Of a DNA stretch of 64,000 nt, positions 12,201-24,700 are shown one piece after another; positions within the stretch are counted from its first letter, which is position 1; the number at the start of each line of letters is the position of its first letter. The stretch is taken from positions 21,458,001 to 21,522,000 of the forward strand of contig CM028889.1 of the NCBI GenBank assembly GCA_016801885.1, read 5' to 3'. The notes under the pieces are model-generated. The model searched no databases and was not told the origin of the DNA. It was given only the letters and a program-made list of their open reading frames with translations. The stretch is from Toxotes chatareus (lineage: Eukaryota; Chordata; Actinopteri; Toxotidae). Position numbers and translations under genes: made by a program.

Positions 12201-13537
12201 GTGTGTGTGTGGATGTATGTGTATGTTACCTGTGTGTGTATGTGTGTGTTTAAGTGCAATAGGTGGAATGTCCACATGGCCGGTAAATCACAGGACCCGT
12301 AGAGCAGCCCAGAGAGCTAAACATTGTCTTCTAGGGTTGGTAGCCAGATTGTCATACCTCTGATTTCATCTTTGGTTTCAGCAAACACTCTCAAAAGGCA
12401 GACTCACCCTCTCCAGCATGTGCCTGTGTCTGTGTGTCTGTCCGTCTGTCTGAGTGCAATATAAGCCACCATCTCCAGACGACTTTGTAAACTTGAGTAA
12501 GTACAATGTAAGCGTCTTTGCATTGATTGTGGCCCTTCCTTGGCTCTGGGGACAAAGACAGTCAAACATTGTAGAACAATGGAGCCATGAGCAGGGAGGA
12601 TAAGCTTGCAAACATCAACATGGACTCCATTTTGATGTCAGTGGCAGTTTGGGGCATTCATGTAAAGCTGTTACGACATCAGTCTAATGAAACATGGGCA
12701 GCTGTAGTGCTCTTCTTTCCCCAGCCACTCTCTACTGTACCCTGAGTGACTGGGGTTTCTCTGCCTGCTCTGGGCTCATGGGAAGGGAGGAGGGCAGAGG
12801 TTAGGGGTCATGGAGGTCAAAGTATGAGAGTCTAAACGTTGAGGGGAGGTGCGGGGGTTGAGGGTTGTACACTCTGACCCAGCAGCAACGATTAAGATTG
12901 GGGGGGTCAGGTGTTTGCATAGTTCTCTGTGCAAAAGCCACCAACCGGAGCCATTTTTATTCCTCGCGGCTGGTTACATCATCATTAGAATAGCAGGAAA
13001 TCGTGGCGGGTGATGGGAAATGTGGTCTTTGAACCACAGCTCTTTTCTTCTTTCTTTCTTTCTTTTTTTTTTTAATTGTTTTTGTACTCCTGCATCGCAC
13101 TACATGGTGGCAGGAGGGTGAAAAGTGACAGGGGATGAGGAGGAAGTGAATTTGTGTAGTAGTGTGAATGTTGTGTGTCATGTCGAGCTTTGCAACTTTG
13201 CAGTCAGATTTGGCTGTGATGGGGGTGGATGACGGATGCGTCAGAGAGTGAGGTGAGGGGGTGGCGGGGCAGTCGTTTGGCAGTCAGGCACTACAGCTCG
13301 TCACAATTCAGACAGCCTCTTTTCCCTTGATTTTGTTCTTCCACCCTGCCTTTCCTCCTTCCCACTGGCCTGCCCTCTCTCTACCTTTTTTCTTGTTTTG
13401 AAACTGATTGTCTTCTACCATCACAAAGACACTTGGTTCTGATTGATTAACAGGTAACAGAAGAGGGAGAGCACAGTGTGACTGGGGGTGTCTACATCAG
13501 CCCCACTGGCAACCTATTCAATCCCACAGTGAAATGA
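298..13537 (+). CDS. atp8b3: P4-ATPase phospholipid flippase, ATP8B class (atp8b3-like), 5'-partial
   Basis: Catalytic subunit of a P4-ATPase, a family that moves phospholipids from the outer to the cytosolic leaflet, usually with a CDC50 partner. Twenty-five exons join in frame with GT-AG borders: 298-396, 1019-1080, 1737-1809, 2125-2195, 2442-2533, 2639-2797, 3822-3910, 3991-4184, 4297-4505, 5106-5137, 5377-5533, 5963-6151, 6309-6421, 7146-7313, 7658-7769, 7895-7970, 8053-8176, 8974-9160, 9286-9509, 9601-9684, 9766-9990, 10301-10439, 10662-10792, 11365-11526, 13454-13537. They give 1084 residues; the family is usually about 1150-1250, so roughly 100 N-terminal residues are missing. Visible motifs in order are TM2, DGET (actuator loop), TM3-TM4 with PIAL, DKTGTLTQN (phosphorylated Asp, about residue 327 of this part), QAASPDE, KGAD (nucleotide binding), VLTGDK, GDGANDVNM, then TM5-TM10. 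No stop or frameshift is seen. The class is firm. The paralog name rests on linkage to onecut3 and pias4, matching human 19p13.3, and atp8b1, atp8b2 or atp8b4 cannot be excluded by eye. Confidence 0.85.
3597..3790. repeat. Teleost interspersed repeat (SINE-like) in flippase intron
   Basis: The stretch has the phrase TTGCTCAAGGGCACGTCAGC, then a GCTCGAACTCTCACCCTCTG block and GGTCTCCC. This order is familiar from abundant interspersed repeats in percomorph fish, where the second block resembles a tRNA-type B box. The family was assigned from memory. It sits in the intron just before exon 3822-3910. Confidence 0.55.
4297..4505 (+). CDS. atp8b3: Flippase exon carrying the DKTGT phosphorylation site
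   Basis: This 209-nt exon covers the end of TM4, the stalk and the start of the P domain. It contains LNEELGQVGY just before LSDKTGTLTQN; the Asp codon at 4436-4438 is the residue that is phosphorylated in P-type ATPases. Both ends split a codon (S at the 5' end, G at the 3' end), matching the neighbouring exons. Confidence 0.9.
6251..6289. repeat. Perfect 17-bp inverted repeat (hairpin) near a 3' splice site
   Basis: The left arm CAATATAGATAAAATTT (6251-6267) is the exact reverse complement of 6273-6289, with a 5-nt loop CGGGA. The arm ends 19 nt before the flippase exon starting at 6309, leaving only the pyrimidine tract and AG between. It could be the remnant of a small foldback element or an RNA hairpin near the branch point. 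Confidence 0.9.
6665..6832. repeat. Teleost interspersed repeat in flippase intron
   Basis: The text GGACAGAGCCATTCTAGCTG, then CCTGTTTCCAGTCTTAATGC, GCTAAGCTAAGTGGCTG and GTATTTCCCAAAATGTCAAC is a repeat I recognise as widespread in teleost introns. It is degenerate and non-coding. The name of the family is not certain. Confidence 0.6.
8974..9160 (+). CDS. atp8b3: Flippase exon carrying the GDGANDVNM hinge motif
   Basis: This exon encodes the CCRVTPAQKAD stretch and SIGDGANDVNMIK, the Mg-binding end of the P domain before TM5. Upstream, the linker between VLTGDK and this motif is shorter than I recall for ATP8B1. Confidence 0.88.
11527..13453 (+). other. Last flippase intron, with facing poly(A) signals near 11.94-11.99 kb
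   Basis: If the last exon is 13454-13537, this is a 1.9 kb intron. It contains AATAAA on the + strand at 11935-11940, which could end a read-through transcript stopping at 11592, and two AATAAA signals on the - strand (TTTATT at 11970-11975 and 11982-11987), which could end a very long onecut3 3' UTR. A G10 run lies at 11691-11700. From about 12.1 to 12.45 kb the sequence is TG-rich. No other gene is seen. Confidence 0.45.
13454..13537 (+). CDS. atp8b3: Probable last coding exon of the flippase (27-residue tail)
   Basis: A donor (GAGAAG then GTGACT at 11527) and an acceptor (ATTAACAG ending 13453) are in matching phase 0. The exon reads VTEEGEHS, continues for 27 residues and ends FNPTVK with TGA at 13535-13537. 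If the donor at 11527 is not used, the reading frame runs through it and stops at 11590-11592 after a low-complexity KDNNNTTNCT tail. The spliced form looks more protein-like. I infer this and have no transcript evidence. Confidence 0.6.
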   Translation, partial: VTEEGEHSVTGGVYISPTGNLFNPTVK

Positions 13538-16500
13538 CACACGCGCACATATGCTGTTTGACAGCAAATGCTGACGACATCTCCGGTGGGACGTTCAGCT
13601 GCCGAATGGTGCTGTGGTTGGTTGGTCAGTCAGTCAGTAAGAAATGGTTTCAAATTTTTCGCATGACAAATATTGCAACCCATAGTAAAGGAACATAAAA
13701 AAGAAAACACTTTGTCTTCCACATAGGTACAAATGAACACACATACACAAATTGAAGAAAAGCATGTAGACAGACATACAGGTATATTCAAGGCCGCTCG
13801 GGCCTGCGTGTGTCCCTCTGATTAACTCCAAGTAAACAGCCTGTCTTTGGAAAAGCAAGACACACATTTCAGGACCCGAGCGAGGACCACAAGCTGAGGA
13901 ATGAAGATTCAATGCTATTGATTGGGAGGAGAGGAGTTTGACCTCCCCCAGCACACACTGCCCCCTACTGTCTGGATTTATATACATCAAAGAAACATGG
14001 GGAAAGGGGAAGGGTTGCAACAACACATGCACACAACCAGTGAATCCAACAGTGACGGAAAATCTAAAAACAAGGACCCCTCCAATGCCTAAAACCCAAA
14101 TCCTCCCACCCTTTTTTTTTTGTTTTAATAACCAAAATATCCCCCACCCCTTCTCCACCCACTCCCAAGTCTTTCCATCCTCCTCCTCTCCCCACAAAAT
14201 CACAGGTCATTCCTGTTGGTTTCTATACAGTTATACAATATCCATGCACAAAAGAAAAAAGCGCACCTTCTTTTCAATAGGAGGTGCTGGTCTTTAATAT
14301 TCTAAGAACATCAGGAGCACTTGAACACACCCAGGAACCTTCAAAAGTAACTGTGAAATTGTTTTTTTTTTTTTTTCAGAGAAAAGACAACTTAAAGGCA
14401 GAAGAAAGCTAACAATGAGTAAAAGGTTATCCCTCCTTTGGTTTAACATCAAATTTTTGGTTTAAAATTCCGCCCAAATTTGTATAATGTCTTTTTCTTT
14501 TCTGTTTTTACATTTTTTTTTCCCTTTAAATGTACCTGCCCATGAAAGAGCTTTGAACTAAACATCTAAAGTGAGTAGCTCTTGCCCCTCTCTCTCGATT
14601 CTAGCCTTCTCTGCTGTCTCTTCTTTTCTCATGTAACCCTCCACAGAAACATTCACAATGTCTTTTCCTTTATGAAAACAGTAAGTACATGCCGTAGCAA
14701 AAACAAACAAGAGAACGTACGAGAAAAATGAGCAAACAAATAAAAGGAATTTAACAGTATAAAGCTTCAAGTCACAAGTTCCAAAACTAACTATCATAGT
14801 ATCATAGTTTCATAATCATTGTTATCATTAGCAGTATTATTTTCAGTTTAAATTACATAAAGTTTACATGAAAGGTTTTTGAGGTATTTCAGAATTAATT
14901 GTCAACACACGCCTACCGAGTCTTAGCACTAGCCAGGGGGAGAGGTCGACTGGACAGACAAGGTGGAGGGAGGAGAGAATTTGTGTCTATAAACTGTCAG
15001 TGAGTCTTCCACACTTTTCTAGTGCAGCCTCTGTGCTTGCACGCAGTGGAGAGAGAGAGACATTTAGTGGTAAGATTTTACAACTACAGCCCTCCGAGCG
15101 CTTAGAGCCTCTGCCTTTTTACTCCCCTCTTTCTCTGTTACACAAAAATATCTCTGATGTGAGAGAGGCAAAGTGGCTGAGAGTAAAAGCACATAGGGCG
15201 AAGAAAAAAGAGAAAACACAAAGGCTGTGAGCTACTAGAAGATCAACGATACAGTAACAAAGACTCTGACAGATTAAGGAGTAACATATAATTTTGTTTC
15301 AAATAAATAGTGTATAGAAAATGTTTTATAGACTTTCTACATGATAAAGTGCTTGTATTCTAGTGTATCAAGATGGAAAGTCAATATGGGAGAAAATGCT
15401 GACACAGCCCCCACTCTGTGTCCCTCTCTTTGGCCCCCCTTTCTGTCCATCCAATTATGGGTGCATTGTCTGTGTGTGAGTGCATGTTTGTAAATGGGTG
15501 TGCAGCTTTTTGCATGCACCCGCATTGCTATGTGTGTGTGTGTGTGTATGTGTCCAGTGCAGTCCCACCCGTGGTTGAAGGGAAAAGGCACTCAACTCTG
15601 TCTGCAAGGCAGCCACCTCCTCCTATGTGGCACGATGCAGTCTGACTGCGCTGTTAGTGTGAACATGTATGTATGTGTTTGATTGTGTGAGTGTGTTTGT
15701 CTGTAACAGTTTTGGGCAAAGAGGGGGGCTATTTTTTTTTCTTTTTTCTTTTTTTTGGTTTATGTCCCCCTAGGCAGTTTGGGACCGGTAGGCTGCAGTA
15801 TCTTTGGTATTAGTGGCGGTTTCACAAACCACTCAGCTTAGTGAGGTAGCCACATTGGTTCTCACTACAAACAAATGCCATTTTGTCAGCCTAATACCTA
15901 GAGCTGAATCTAGCTATTTACCTATGCTCACTGAACTGTATACCACAAATCAATCTTCAGCTCATCTTCCGTTGGCGACTTTAACTCACTGCTTACAGCA
16001 ACGTGAAGTTTGTCAGTACGTCCAGATCAACTCCTCTACCATGACCGGCTCATATCTAATCTGCACCGCTAATCTGACTACATTGTTGGAAATGCTACAG
16101 TTGCATCTTAAGACCATACAGATAACTACTGAGTCCCGAGCTTTAACCCCCGCCCACCCTCCAATAAAACACACTGAAATCAGCCAGGACATTTGGAGGT
16201 CATTGTTTCGTCCCCCTCCTTTTTTCACCCCATTCCTGGGGCTCAGCTTAAAGGGGGCTGAGAGTACCACAGTTCTGACATGAAATGCCAAAAGAGAGAA
16301 AGCGTCCGTCATTTATTCTTCTCTTCAGCAGCTCCCTGTTTTTTTTTTCTCTTTCTCACGGTAAATGTCTCCTCCGAGTCTATATTCACATAGAATGCAA
16401 AAAAAAAAGAAAAGAAAAAAAAACATCCTTCATTGGCCTCGGTCCTTGCATCCCTCTTTTTTTTCCTTTTAAAAAGTCCTTCCTTTTTTTGATTTATCAA

Positions 16501-16734
16501 CAAGGTGCCTTACTTATGCACAACAGAGCACAATAGTAACAAGAAATAGAAACTTTGTGTCTATGGTACTAATTAAATACCCGCATCAATATAGAGAGGA
16601 AGAGAGAAAGAGAGGGGGCAATGGGGTTAGAGGGAAGAGGAGGTAGAGAACCAAAGATAGAATGAGAGATTTTTCTTCTGCTTCAAAATGTGTCCAGTTA
16701 TGTGTTGGAGACATTTTCTTTCTGTTTGTAACAC

Positions 16735-16785
<51 letters not shown>

Positions 16786-18770
16786 TAGCTTTGTCGTTTG
16801 AGGTTTGGTTATTGTATGCCTTAAAATCTGATTCTTTTTTTCTTTTTTTTTACTAAAAAAGTATATTTTAATTCAGTTAAAAGCTGATTGTTGGTTGGCT
16901 ATGGCACACACCGCCCGTCATCAGTGGGGCGCACTGTAGCTGTGTGTGAACCCTAGTACCATATTCTCTGATTCGCATTAAGGCAGTAAGCATTGGCACT
17001 AATTATTGTAGCATTTTGTCAGCTGAGTGTGGTGGTTAGCTACTGATAACCCTTGTGTGGGAGTAACCAGGAGATTTAGTTTGAATCACATCTGTTGAGA
17101 GCTGTTTTTTGTTTTGTTTTTTGCAAATAGATGGGATGGAAAAATGGAAGAATGATTTGATAAAATATGAAGCCTCCTGAAATAATGTACATTAAACCTC
17201 AAATGTGACTGTCTAAGCAAGCCTTTCTGTTACATTTCACTTACTGTTGTACTTTTCTATCCCCTCTTTGCGTACTTTCTGTGTTCGTATTGTGTAGCTT
17301 CTGTAAGATTTGGAGTGGTTAAATAAATCCCTGCCTTTGCTAAATCCCTGTGTTTTCAGCATTCAGTTTAACCATCCCCCTCCTCCGGCTTCACCAGTGC
17401 TGGTTGGATGAGGAACAACAATGGGATAATGGTTAGCTATTGATCTGCCTTCAAAGAGCTGTGAGGGCCTGAATGTGTTGTGCCATGACTTCTCCTCAGC
17501 ATCTAGTGGCTCTTCCCTCCCTCTCCTCCACTCTGAACCCCCTTGCTCTGCTGGACACGGGTCTCTGCTATCAACAGCAGGGGGCACTGTTGCTCTGTCA
17601 GCACAGGCAGGACTGGGGAGGGAGAGGTGTGCTGCTGCTGCTTCTGCTGTAGTAGTAGTGAGGCCTTTGTGTCCCCATCTCCACTGGGTTCCATGTGCTC
17701 CTCTTACATTCTGCTTTTTTGTATGCAGCTGTAATGTAACTGGCTGGATGCCCGAGCGTGTTGTTGTCGCTTGGTTCTCAGTTATTGATCAGAGGAAAAG
17801 CTCCCAGCAGAACAAAGAGCATGTCCAGACATCTCACCCACCTCCCCCATTGGTCAGAGAAACACAGACTCTAGGCTCAGGCTAAGAGTAACAGTGACAT
17901 GTCTCCCTACAGGCCTCCAACATCTGTGCAAAAAATATAGACCTGGGCCCGGAAGACCTGAGTATCTACTGCCGAGCGTCTTGAGTTTCACCTTCAGGAG
18001 GGGTCAAGGCCCCACTCTCTCTGTCTGCATCGATTCATTTTTCAATTCATTAGTTTGCCGTATGATCAGGCTGAGCTGCTCTCTGAAATGGCTGGCCATC
18101 AGGGAATACCTTTGGCCGAGGAATGAAGGAGACTACAGGAGGAGGGGGAGGTAGAGGCGGAGAATTGGAAAGCCTTGTTGTTGTTTTTTCATAGGCTGCG
18201 TTGTTTTCTTTATGACGGCCTTGTGTGTGCAGGATGGGGCTTGGATAATAAGGCTATGTGCTGCTCTGTTGTCAGATTTATTGCCGTTCTTTCGCCCTTG
18301 TTGCTTCCATGTGCCGGTGTAGAGGGGATGTGAGAGAGAGTAAAGAGGCAGACACAAAGGAGGTGAGTTGGGAAAAAAAAAATCAGAATCTGTGGCTACT
18401 TGGGTGGTAAAGCAAAATTCAGATACCGTCCAACATAAACATCAAATCTTTGGTGTCTCTTTACTTTATCAGATGCCATAAAAATGATTTTCTTTCGTAA
18501 AAGACAGAATCAATGATTGTCCTTATGTGACTAATGCAGAGTGAACCTGACTTCACCATTCACCTTTAGATTATGCTTGTTTCAGGTGAGAGCTTGAAAT
18601 TCTGACTGACAAAAAAGATGATTGCATGGCACAAAGGATTTTCGGGCAGAGGACACATCCAGACGGTCCGGGCCAGGTAGGGTTGTTATAGACAGGTTTC
18701 ACAGCCAATTTCCCATGTTGCCTGTTGTTCCAACCTGGTTCCCTGACTTTCTGAAGGCCCTCTCCTCCTC
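13538..18770. other. Non-coding region between convergent atp8b3 and onecut3 (likely 3' UTRs)
   Basis: No convincing coding exon is found on either strand. A + strand AATAAA at 17322-17327 could end the flippase 3' UTR. On the - strand, AATAAA occurs as TTTATT at 18277-18282, about 490 bases past the onecut3 stop, and at 16312-16317. T-rich and A-rich runs and a TG microsatellite (16739-16784) are present. Onecut genes are known for long 3' UTRs, so much of this may be onecut3 transcript. The exact ends cannot be read from sequence alone. Confidence 0.4.
16739..16784. repeat. (TG)23 microsatellite
   Basis: Uninterrupted TG dinucleotides in the region between the converging genes. Confidence 0.98.
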
Positions 18771-21700
18771 TCAGGCCTTGGAGAAGGTTGTCGCGGATGT
18801 GCCTGGCTGCCCAGGGCTGGCGCCATGGTCGTCGTGCCAGCGGTCCACACAGCGGCGACGCGCATTCATGAAGAAGTTGCTGACGGTGCTGAGCTCCAGG
18901 CCGAGCTGCTGGGAGATGGTGATCTGCATTTCTTTGGATGGACGCTTGTTCTCCTTGAAGATGGCGATGAGTGTGCGGCGCTGCAGGTCAGTGAAGACCA
19001 GACGCTGTTTCTTGGGCGCTGTGTTGCGGTCCTTGTGTTGCTCCTGTTCTTTGCGCTTGCAGGCTTGGTGTGGATGGCAGCGGTGGGAGGGATGGGGATG
19101 AGAGTGGGAGGCAAAGAGGGGAAAGAAAACACAAAGCAAGGTAAATATACAAAAGTGATCATTTTCATGACTAAATAACAAAGAGAAGAAGTGGAGGGAA
19201 GTAAAGTAACTGAAGGTATCATTATCCAAAACTTAAACACATAAAAACTAGTTTATACATCAGCAGAGATTCTACAGCTCCAATTCTATTGCCATATTAA
19301 AGTTGATTTAAAGCTAATCCATGCCTCCTGCCCAGTGGGAATATTCCTTCCATCCAGCAGAGTGCAGACAGGGAGCCAGCCTGCGGTGAGAGAAAGATGG
19401 GGTGAGGAGGAAAGGGGGGGGGTTGTGGGACTGGCTGTTGCCTGCTAGCTGGAGACACTGCTGTTTGATTCAATATTAATGCAGTTTGAGTCGCAATGGG
19501 GGACTGAGTGACTGTTGCACAAAAGTAAGCATTTTGTGTAGGTGTGTGTGTGTGTGTGTGTGTAAATGAGAGATAGAGGAGGGGCCAACGCAAGAAAAGA
19601 AAGGGTTGGAGAGAAAAGAACAGAAAAGGTGGAGGAGTAAGTGTGTGTATGTGCGTGTGTGTGTGTGTGTGTGTATAAGAACCAAAGAGAAGAGCTGAGA
19701 AGAAGAAGAGGGAGGGGCGGTGAGTGAAGGAGAAAGAGCGATATTGACCGACTTTGCTGTAGGAATTGGGGGGTTCTCTGTAGGGACTGAGGTCAGAATC
19801 CCCCCCCAGCAGGTCTACAGTCTGCTACTTCAAACAGAGCCCACTGGAGCCCACTCTATTGAGCTCTGAGAGGGTATTTATAACCCACTCCTCCGCCGCC
19901 CCCCCTCCCAAAACACAAACACTCGAGAGGTGCATGCACTAGCTGCTATGAGCCCTTTCCCATACACAGAGCAATTTTCAAAAGAAAACACACCAAGTGT
20001 ACTCCTTTAGGTTTGGGAGGGGGTCCAAGGGGGTGGTGGGATTGTAAGCCGTGAACACAGAAATTAATAGTTAATAGAATGTTGTGTTGTGGGTAAGTGT
20101 GTTGTAACTCAAAGTATTTGTAGGAGACGAGTGGAGAGCAGCAGACAGGCGCAGGGTAAAAGGCAGAAACGGCGCCCAGAGATGGCGCAGGAGGAGTTGC
20201 GCATGGAAGTTGTGTGTGAAAGGTTAAGGCACCACCTCGGCAGCCACACGTTCCCCTGCTGGCCGAGGATCGAATCCTGCCAGAACGGACTGTGTGTCCC
20301 CTCTCAGCTTCCCTACTGTCTCGATAAAACGAAAGCAAATTGGAGAGAGAAACAGAAAGATGCCATCCCTATGGGGTCTGCAACTGCTGCCGTTGGTATT
20401 GTCTGATACTTTCATACTTGCCTTCAATAATGTCTCACTCCCACGCTGTGTGTATGTGTGTGTGTGTCTTGATGCATGTAAGGACAGATTTTTCTTCTCT
20501 TATGTTCCCCTTGTGCGTATGTGTGTGTGCATGAAAGTGTGTGTTTGAGGGTGGGGGGTTGTGATTATGCTGAAGTGGCTGGAGCCAAGCAGTGGCGCTG
20601 TGTGTCTAATTACAGTGGAACAGAGCCCATTGATCAGCCATTGCAGTCCAATCTGTTTACTACAGATGTCTAACCTGAACACGGGCCCATCCATCATATT
20701 CATATTTCACATCAACACTGCAGCTATATATATCACACAAATGCACACAGGCTATTATTCCACATACAAAATTATCCAAACGCATGTATGTACAGTATGT
20801 ATATCATCATATATAATGCTCTGATTTATTAGAGGATTAAGGGTAGTCATGACAATGAGGAGGAGGAGGAGGAGGAAGATGATGTCATTTTATGGTTTGG
20901 TACAATTATTCACAGCGTCACAGCGAGTGAAGTCCTAGCAGATCGGATGCTACAGGACGAGCAGGACAGACCATTAAAGCTGCGAGAAGCCACATAAAGC
21001 TTGAGGAAACCGTTGACACTGATGAGGCCTGTGTTCACCAGAATTAAAATTGTCCTGCATCTGATGTCTTGTTCTTTAACGAAGTTTGTTCAGACTATCG
21101 TGACGCAAGAAGCCCTTTTAAACCCTCAGCATCCATGAGCTCTGGTGAACTTATAACCAACAAACCAAGCTAAATATCACCCAGTAATTTCAGGGACAAA
21201 TGCCGGCAGGCCAACTCACACCATGGATTTAGTGGTAAATTGATCTATTTGTCATTTGTCATCAATGTGTCATCAATGTGTCAACAGCGTCTTTGAAAAC
21301 ACATTCTGGTCTCAGTGCTTCACCAAGAACTGTTTATAACAGTTTTAATAAATGCAGTTGGTTTACTCACCTCTTCTCACCGCTTCTTATTCAAACAAAC
21401 ATTATTTTTGACCAATAGGCATCCAACTTTTGAGCAAAGCTTGCATGAAAATGAGATATATCTGACTTTTTCCATCATTATCATTTGGTAAGGTTTTCAC
21501 CAAACATTCATCTATGTAGACTCCTTAAATACATAGTGTGAGTTGTTTTGAACATATAAACCAGCTTATAAACTTATAAACCAGACTGACAAAGTTGTTG
21601 ATATATTATTGTGTTTTATCATTGATAAATGTTTCATTGTGTTTTCCAGCTGTCCATGCCAGATAGACTAAAAACAAAACCATCATTGGCTTTAAAAAAA

Positions 21701-24700
21701 ATCCCAGCAACAACTATTTAAATTTCTCATTGTTTTATGGGCTATTCCAGAGCAAAGCTATCACACTTCAGTTTTTAGTTTACATGGTCACCTGAAGTGA
21801 AAATAACTGGCAAACAGAAAAAGAATAAGAAAATAAAAATAGAACATCTGCATCCAAGACACAAAAACCAACTGAGCAGATAACATTGTACTCTAGTTAA
21901 AACTAGTCAGAAGACAGTTGGGAGTGTGGAGCCCTGATGGGGGAATAGCAATTTCCAAACCATTTCTTCAACAACAAAGCAAGTACAACATTTATCATTT
22001 GCTGAACAATAACAGTTCAGACTGGAGAAAATTCTTATTTACAGATCACAGTTTGAACGTTACGGTTGCAATCTGAAAGCTTTTGTTAGCAGACATGACT
22101 TGAGAAATGTTCAGGTTAAGGATGATGTACTTGTTAAAAAACATTTAAAGACTTGCTCTGAATCAGCTCCACGGTGACCATAGAGAAGTTACTACTCTGC
22201 CCAGCAAAGACATGCTGTCCCCTCTGGGTTTAATGTGTGTGGAAGAGGATTCGTTTCCCAGCGGGACAATGATCCTGAACATGCACTGAAGCTCTACCAG
22301 GCCTGTTTGAAGTAGGAGCAGCAAGTAGCTCTGACATGCATGGCATGTCTTTCCCTACACAGTCACCAGACCTCAACTTTACTGCACATCTTTGACAACA
22401 TTAAATGAATAAATAAAATAATGATTTTTTTTTCCCTTGGGATACTCAAAAGGAGTGGTAGACAGACAGTGTAAACTCTAAATATTCCACAGGATAAAAA
22501 TACTTTTACCTGTGTACATTACTTACTCTGATTTTTTGTTTTCCTGCTAGAACAACACATCCAAAATAATTATCAATGTAGATGTATGTTTATCTGAATA
22601 TTGAAATCCAGCCTAAATTCTATTTTATTTTCTGCAGCTTGGAGTCCACCTGAACACCTCACGTCCTTCCAGTGTGTGACCTTTTTCTCCTGTGGTTCGT
22701 CCTGATGTGTGACCTTGCGCAGGTTTGCATGAAAACACACTCAAGCACATACAACCTCTGGTGTTATACCTTAAAATGCCTGATTTTGGGGTATTTTGCA
22801 TAAATGCAGATTTTTTTTTTTCGTCTTGTAATGAAAACGTATGAACGGAGCTTTACTAGTTACGGTACGTTTGGAGTTATTTTGCTAATTTTATCTACTT
22901 GCTTCGAAGCAGGAAAACATCTTACTTTTCATGAGTAGTCTCACTGTCAGTGTGTGTATTTATGGACTGTAAAATCAACATGGGTCTGGCTAGTTCCAGA
23001 AAGAGGACTCTTCCAAAATCTATTAATGGATTCGCTTTTAAGAGGCCAAAAAAGAAAAGGAAAAAAAATCTGTTGCGAAAACGAACTGCTGGTCGGAAGT
23101 TTAAATGACAATTTTTAGGTCTTTGTTCTCTTTGAATCCCTCGAAAGTTAAGATTAAAGAGGCAAAAATCAGAAAGTATATCCATAAATGTTTTTATGCA
23201 ATGAGCGCGTAAAAAACGAGCCAGGAGAGGAGTATTTATCTTTTAATGTCCCTCCACAACACAACAGACTCAGGCCGTCACAGTTTCTCTGTCCACACCT
23301 TTCCGCCGGCGAGTCACGTCCTGCCACCTCATCGACCGCTTGCTTTGTGCCGTTTCGATCGGCAGGTGTCGCTCTCGCGGTGGCCCGGCTGCACGGTGCA
23401 CCATAGTGCGCTGCCTTTGCTACAGGCGCTGGATTTAGTAATCAATATCGATCGATCGGTGAGGAAGGGGGCCCTGATTACTGAACCAAGCTCGGCGTAG
23501 AAAAGAAAAAAAAATCGATCATTGCAGCTTTTAGAGCTACAGTAGGCACCGAGCAGAGAGACGGACATAAACTCATGCACAAAGAGCAGCCGGACAAGAG
23601 CAGAAATCCCGGTTTGGTGCTGAGTGTTTTGTGAGGTGCACACCCCGCTGGTACACGGGCAGAGAGAAATGTGATTTCTATAAGTCCCTATATGGAGCTG
23701 TGAACAGGGGCTGACCTACTTTGAATGAATCCCTCACACACACATGCACACACAAAAGACTGATTAACAAAGACATATCCATCCGAAGTGTCACTGTTTC
23801 TGCCACATACGTGTATTTTAATTTACTTTGCTATTAGTTCTAATATTATTGTGATGTTATTTCCCATAAATCCGAAGTAGACGCCCCGCTGATCGTCGTG
23901 ACAGGTCAGTTCCCGGACTGGACTCTGTGGTCGCGCATCTATCTCCTCTTAAATTATCAAATTCCTTAATGGGTGGATTTTCAACTTATATCCTTTATGC
24001 TCGGGTGAAAAACGGTATAACTTAGGCCCATTTCTTTTCCACTGATGACATTAATATTCTTTGCTTCACGACAAACCAAGCGAGGTTAAGAGAAAGGCCC
24101 TGGGTGTTCAATATCGATCGATAGATTCGTGAATAATTCGTGTGTGAAATTCAGTTCGTCCAATTAATTATGCCTCGGAGAGGGGAGTGGGGGCCCGGAG
24201 AGGAGATTCATGGAGGGGTGGAGACGATGTGATGATCCAGCTTTCTTGGCGGGGGCTAAAATCAGAGAGGGCTGAGCAGGAAAATCATCACCTGTTTTAC
24301 CTGCGTGTTGACTGTGCGATCCAGCTGTCTTAGGGCTGCTCTGTCCCTACAGATGCGAGTCCATCTTGAGCATTAATCATTTATCGATCATCGCTGCCCT
24401 TCCTGCTCATAATGAGAAAGTCAAACCGCCTAATATTGTGCCTATGAAACCATGATCTGCATCTAAATTTTTTTTTCTCTCCCCTTGCTATTCGTTTTCC
24501 AAAGTCTCCCCCCGTTGTGAAATCCAATCATGAAGCCCTGTTTGTGATCCCTGTAAAGCAGACGAGGTCAAAGTCTGTTGATTTAATTAATTTACCAATA
24601 AACATGTTTACCGGTTATGGTTCGGCGCGTTTATACACACACACACATACACACACTGCAGACCGTTTGTTGGCAGGCAGTCCTGTCCTCACTAATAATC

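Noticed and set aside
13634..14203. 189-codon open frame on the - strand between the converging genes
   Set aside because: Low-complexity (GGR/KKK at the start), no family resemblance, and it lies in probable UTR sequence.
16906..16920. ACACACCGCCCGTCA, identical to a universal small-subunit rRNA motif
   Set aside because: Only 15 bases match and neither flank resembles 12S, 16S or 18S rRNA, so it is most likely chance, not a nuclear mitochondrial insert.
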